NCBI GenBank assembly: GCA_964469165.1
Contig: CAYXXZ010000044.1
Coordinates: 1-25,063 of the forward strand
Length of the DNA stretch: 25,063 nt
Reading direction: 5' to 3'
Source: CAYXXZ01 sp964469165
Lineage (GTDB): Bacteria > Pseudomonadota > Gammaproteobacteria > Pseudomonadales > Porticoccaceae
The notes below the pieces were generated by a model. It did no database searches and was not told the DNA's origin. It saw only the letters and a program-made list of their open reading frames with translations. Below are positions 22,664-25,063 of this stretch, one piece after another; within the stretch, counting starts at the first letter, position 1; every line of letters starts with the position of its first letter. The position numbers and the translations under genes are program-made.

Positions 22664-22932
22664 TTGCGGTGCGCGGCATTATTTTTGGCAAGGTACAGCG
22701 AGTGTGGTTTCGCCGCTACGTGGAAAGTGTCGCCGTGCCGCTGAACCTCCGGGGCTACGTGCGCAACCTGCCGGACGGTTGCGTGGAAGTCCTGCTGTGT
22801 GGCTCGGCGGACGCGGTTGCCGAAGGTCAGGCGGCAGTGGAACGGGGCTCACCGGCCTCGCGGGTGGATTCGGCGCAATGGCAGAAAGTCGATCTCGATC
22901 CCGCCAGTATCGAAGGGTTCAGGGTATCGTAA
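22660..22932 (+). CDS. acylphosphatase
   Basis: Acylphosphatases hydrolyse acyl-phosphate bonds such as 1,3-bisphosphoglycerate or carbamoyl phosphate. The 90-residue protein has the family length and the layout FGKVQRVWFRRYVESVAVPL, then LRGYVRNLPDGCVEVLLCG. The catalytic Arg (in WFRR) and Asn (VRNL) are present. The usual GxVQGVxFR loop has Arg in place of the second Gly (KVQRVWFR), which may change phosphate binding. Its start overlaps the thioredoxin-like gene, and a REP pair begins three bases after the stop. Confidence 0.9.
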   Translation: MIAVRGIIFGKVQRVWFRRYVESVAVPLNLRGYVRNLPDGCVEVLLCGSADAVAEGQAAVERGSPASRVDSAQWQKVDLDPASIEGFRVS

Positions 22933-22935
22933 GCG

Positions 22936-23000
22936 TGTAGGAGCTTGCCTGCAAACGACCCAACCCACCGAAATTTGTCGCTTGCAGGCAAGCTCCTACA
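22936..23000. repeat. REP pair, diverged subtype
   Basis: TGTAGGAGCTTGCC...AACGAC at 22936-22959 and its inverted copy GTCGCTTGCAGG...CTCCTACA at 22977-23000. The unit has GAGCTTGCC and AAACGAC where the other copies have GAGCCTGCC and AGGCGAC. It lies between the convergent acylphosphatase and TerB-like genes, where it may also act as a transcript 3' end. Confidence 0.9.
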
Positions 23001-23020
23001 GGGTGAACAGACTGCACGAA

Positions 23021-23494
23021 TCAAACAAGCCGGCTATTGCCCGCCAAATCGCGGGCGCTGTGCTTGGCGTGGATGTATTCGCTGTGTGACAGGTGAATCA
23101 GGTCCGCAATTTTGCGGATGGTGGCTTCTTCAAGCTTGTGCACCCGCTGATCGGCATAGGCCACTTTCCACAACTGGGTGATCAGGGAAATTTTCTGTTG
23201 CAGCGAAAATTGCCGGTTCACCTGATCCGTGAATTCGAACAGGGAAACAGAGCGCTCGACCCTGGATCTGGCATCTTCCAACAACGCCTCGCTTTCCTCG
23301 TCGCTGAGTTGAAACTCTTGACGCAGGCTGTGGCGGATTTTGGTCATCTCCTCGGCATCGTTGTCGCCATCGCTCAGCATGACTTCAACCATCAGCGCCG
23401 CCGAGGCGAGCGCCATGTCCGCGGCGCTGAATGTGGATGCTCCGCCGCCGCCTTGCTCCAGGTTGCGCAGGAAGGTCTGTAGCGCCTTGATCAT
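23021..23494 (-). CDS. TerB-like domain protein
   Basis: The 157-residue protein has an all-helical TerB-like fold, also seen in DjlA: ALASAALMVEVMLSDGDNDA, EEMTKIRHSLRQEFQLSDEE, LFEFTDQVNRQFSLQQKISL, and LWKVAYADQRVHKLEEATIR followed by KIADLIHLSHSEYI. Two acidic helix-turn segments (SDGDNDAEE and YADQRVHKLEE) resemble the metal-binding pairs of TerB. No other ter genes are present, so tellurite resistance should not be assumed; the function is unknown. The ATG at 23494 overlaps the dusA stop as ATGA, so it is translated from the dusA message. Confidence 0.82.
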   Translation of the reverse strand: MIKALQTFLRNLEQGGGGASTFSAADMALASAALMVEVMLSDGDNDAEEMTKIRHSLRQEFQLSDEESEALLEDARSRVERSVSLFEFTDQVNRQFSLQQKISLITQLWKVAYADQRVHKLEEATIRKIADLIHLSHSEYIHAKHSARDLAGNSRLV

Positions 23495-24579
23495 GGTGCG
23501 ATGGCCTCGGGTTGCTCTGTTGCTGGCGCCGCCGACACGCTGGCCGCTGCCGCGCGAAAGAACGCCTTGGGTGACGGGTCGCGCCAGGCATGCTCGCTGA
23601 TATAGCGGCGGAAACGGCGCGCCCCTGGCTGCCCGGCGTACAGGCCGATGATGTGGCGGGTCATGTGATTGAGGCGAATACCGTCCGCCACCTGTGCCGC
23701 GGCGTAATCGGCAAAGCGCTCAAGCACCTCTTCGCGGGAGGGAGCAGCAGTGTTGGCAGCAAAAATACGGGCGTCGGCTTCGGCGAGCAGGTAGGGATTG
23801 TGATAGGCGGCGCGGCCGATCATCACGCCGTCCACATGCCGCAGGTGCCGCTCGGCCTCGGCAAGGGTTTCGACGCCGCCGTTGATGATGATCTCGAGGG
23901 CCGGAAAGTCGCGCTTCAGCTGATAAACCCTGCCGTACATGAGCGGCGGAACCTCGCGGTTTTCCTTGGGGCTCAGGCCCTGCAGCCAGGCTTTGCGGGC
24001 ATGGACGACGAAGGTTCGGCAACCGCTCTCGCTGGCCGTGCCGATGAAGTCACACAGTTGCCCATAGCTGTCCTGATCATCGACGCCGAGGCGGTTCTTC
24101 ACGGTCACCGGAATGCTGCAGGCGTCGTTCATGGCGGCGATACAATCCGCCACCAGGCGGGGCGTTTTCATCAGGCAGGCACCGAAGTTGCCGGTCTGAA
24201 CCCGGTCGCTGGGACAGCCACAATTGAGATTGACCTCGTCGTAGCCGGCATCCTCGACAAATTTGGCGCACTGCGCCAAGGCGGCGGGGTCGCTGCCGCC
24301 AAGCTGAAAGGCCAGCGGATGCTCGCAGGGGTCGTAACGCAAAAAGCGCGCCCGATCGCCGTGAATGAGCGCACCGGTGGTTACCATCTCGGTATAAAGC
24401 AGGGTGTTGCGGCTGAGCAGGCGGTGAAAGTGCCGGCAAAACCTGTCGGTGTATTCCATCATCGGTGCCACGGACAGGCGCCGGTCCAGCGTTGCCGCCG
24501 AAGTGTTGGCAGCCTTGGCGCCCTGTTCGTCGGCGGGCAGCGGGGGGCGCGGGAAGCTTGCGTCAGGTATGGATAGCAT
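23491..24579 (-). CDS. dusA: tRNA-dihydrouridine(20/20a) synthase DusA
   Basis: DusA is an FMN enzyme that reduces U20 and U20a in the D-loop of tRNA. The 362-residue protein has SVAPMMEYTDRFCR, LLYTEMVTTGALIHGD, QLGGSDPAALAQCAKF, the active-site Cys in NLNCGCPSDRVQTGNFGACL, TVKNRLGVDDQDSY, FVVHARKAWLQGLSPKENRE, IIINGGV and MIGRAAYHNP, all typical of the DusA subgroup. I chose the ATG at 24579 (MLSIPDASFPRPP), which gives a family-like N-terminal extension; no strong SD is visible. A start 60 bases further upstream would use a non-ATG codon. It overlaps the TerB-like gene. Confidence 0.94.
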   Translation of the reverse strand: MLSIPDASFPRPPLPADEQGAKAANTSAATLDRRLSVAPMMEYTDRFCRHFHRLLSRNTLLYTEMVTTGALIHGDRARFLRYDPCEHPLAFQLGGSDPAALAQCAKFVEDAGYDEVNLNCGCPSDRVQTGNFGACLMKTPRLVADCIAAMNDACSIPVTVKNRLGVDDQDSYGQLCDFIGTASESGCRTFVVHARKAWLQGLSPKENREVPPLMYGRVYQLKRDFPALEIIINGGVETLAEAERHLRHVDGVMIGRAAYHNPYLLAEADARIFAANTAAPSREEVLERFADYAAAQVADGIRLNHMTRHIIGLYAGQPGARRFRRYISEHAWRDPSPKAFFRAAAASVSAAPATEQPEAIAP

Positions 24580-24639
24580 GGCGGCGATAATCAATGAGCG
24601 GACTGGCGCACGGCAAATCCGGGCTTTTGAGGAGTTCAA

Positions 24640-24909
24640 AGGCCGCTATTCTACGTAAAGTGCGGCGCGGCTCAAAATGTATATAAAGAAGACCGCATCA
24701 GACTGGCGTAATCCCCACACGTTTGGGGCAATTGCGCGAACCCAGGCGGGCTGGGGGTAGAAGCACTGGAAGAAGGCAATTCTGCCAGCGCTCAACTTAC
24801 AGCTTACAGCTCCAACGAACCCAGATTTCCGGTTCGTTTGTAATTCCCCCTCGGTACAAGAGAGATGATCGCCCTACTGGAAATCGTCATAACAATGCAG
24901 GATTTCTTG
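24640..24909. other. intergenic region between dusA and the riboswitch leader
   Basis: No gene is seen. It holds a small hairpin CCCCA/TGGGG at 24713-24728, the second copy of the 5606-5637 repeat at 24780-24811, and an eight-base-pair inverted repeat AACGAACC/GGTTCGTT at 24814-24838. A dusA promoter on the - strand should lie at the left edge but was not convincingly found. Confidence 0.6.
24780..24811. repeat. extragenic repeat, copy 2
   Basis: A 32-base segment that matches 5606-5637 with two mismatches (TTCTGCCAGCG ... CAACTTA ... AGCTTACAGCT). The two copies lie 19 kb apart in the same orientation. Confidence 0.65.
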
Positions 24910-24918
24910 TGCTATAGT
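24910..24918 (+). promoter_or_regulatory. extended -10 promoter of the riboswitch leader
   Basis: TGC plus TATAGT forms an extended -10 box. It would start a transcript near 24925, about 60 bases before the riboswitch core. No clear -35 is visible. Confidence 0.55.
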
Positions 24919-24980
24919 TCGCCTGTCAGCCTGCAACAGCGATAGTGCAGGGCTGTCAATAAGGAGAGCTTCAGACTCTC

Positions 24981-25063
24981 AGTGAAAAAAAGGCAAAACC
25001 ATCGAAAGATGGTGACGCAAAGCTACCTGTCTAAGGGACATATATCCTAGGATCGAGGGGCCG
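24981..25063 (+). ncRNA. cyclic-di-GMP-I (GEMM-I) riboswitch, 3' end cut by the window
   Basis: The segment has the GEMM-I pattern: GGCAAAACC (24992-25000), a perfect six-base-pair stem ACCATC/GATGGT capped by a GAAA tetraloop (24998-25013), and the invariant linker GACGCAAAGC (25014-25023). ACC...GTCTAAGGG follows, with a second stem GGGA/TCCT and the AGGATCGAGGGG segment at the end. The tetraloop, linker and CTAA are the conserved elements that build the ligand pocket. The 3' strand that closes the basal stem and the expression platform lie beyond 25063, as does the controlled gene. Confidence 0.9.

Noticed and set aside
17171..23000. CRISPR array suggested by repeated TGTAGGAGC units
   Set aside because: The units are few, kilobases apart and arranged as inverted pairs with short loops, which fits REP elements and not regularly spaced direct repeats.
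23021..23494. Tellurite-resistance locus
   Set aside because: Only a TerB-like domain is present. No terC, terD, terZ or telA lies nearby, and TerB-like domains occur in many unrelated contexts.
23590..24576. Long + strand frame of 328 codons opposite dusA
   Set aside because: It is the antisense of a clearly identified dusA, with no motif of its own.

Overview
The window looks like a GC-rich gammaproteobacterial chromosome, most likely from Pseudomonadales or a related marine or halophilic lineage. Three things point there. The gene order mltG-tmk-holB-pilZ-tatD is typical of this group. So is the block purN-purM / DUF2066-hda ... DUF2069-wrbA-arsC ... thioredoxin-acylphosphatase, which I recall from Pseudomonas. 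The extragenic palindromes carrying a TGTAGGAGC core also resemble Pseudomonas REP elements. The ectoine hydroxylase gene suggests exposure to osmotic stress. No rRNA, tRNA or CRISPR array was seen.

Layout. 1-4188 (+): the end of mltG, then tmk, holB, pilZ and tatD tightly packed, followed by a metallo-beta-lactamase-fold hydrolase and a dimeric-type dUTPase. 4421-5401 (+): malate dehydrogenase with its own promoter and a strong, probably bidirectional, terminator. 5683-8869 (-): a solitary ectoine hydroxylase (ectD), slyD and the DEAD-box helicase rhlE. 9171-9781 (+): a small moaA-like relic, then the ribosome-rescue hydrolase arfB. 9876-15194 (-): purM-purN-DUF3108-DUF3014-outer-membrane-like protein-rsuA, read leftward. 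15370-17126 (+): a DUF2066 protein and hda. 17242-18674: an IS110/IS1111-type insertion sequence. 18790-22085 (-): sppA, then arsC-wrbA-DUF2069 with ATGA overlaps. 22199-22932 (+): a thioredoxin-like lipoprotein and an acylphosphatase. 23021-24579 (-): dusA and a TerB-like protein. 24910-25063 (+): a promoter and a cyclic-di-GMP-I (GEMM-I) riboswitch whose controlled gene lies beyond the window.

Most genes are core housekeeping: nucleotide synthesis, replication, RNA modification, ribosome rescue and envelope proteolysis. The most informative accessory feature is the insertion sequence. It sits exactly inside one half of a REP palindrome, so both edges can be read. Its long noncoding 3' region is where IS1111-group guide RNAs (seekRNA/bridge RNA) are encoded. 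That region contains short segments matching both sides of the insertion site, arranged around a perfect hairpin, and another segment matching the element's own end. Joining the two ends in a circle would create a near-consensus promoter (TTGACA, 17-base spacer, CATAAT). Other points of interest are the riboswitch at the right edge, the solitary ectD, the moaA relic and an apparently leaderless DUF2066 mRNA.
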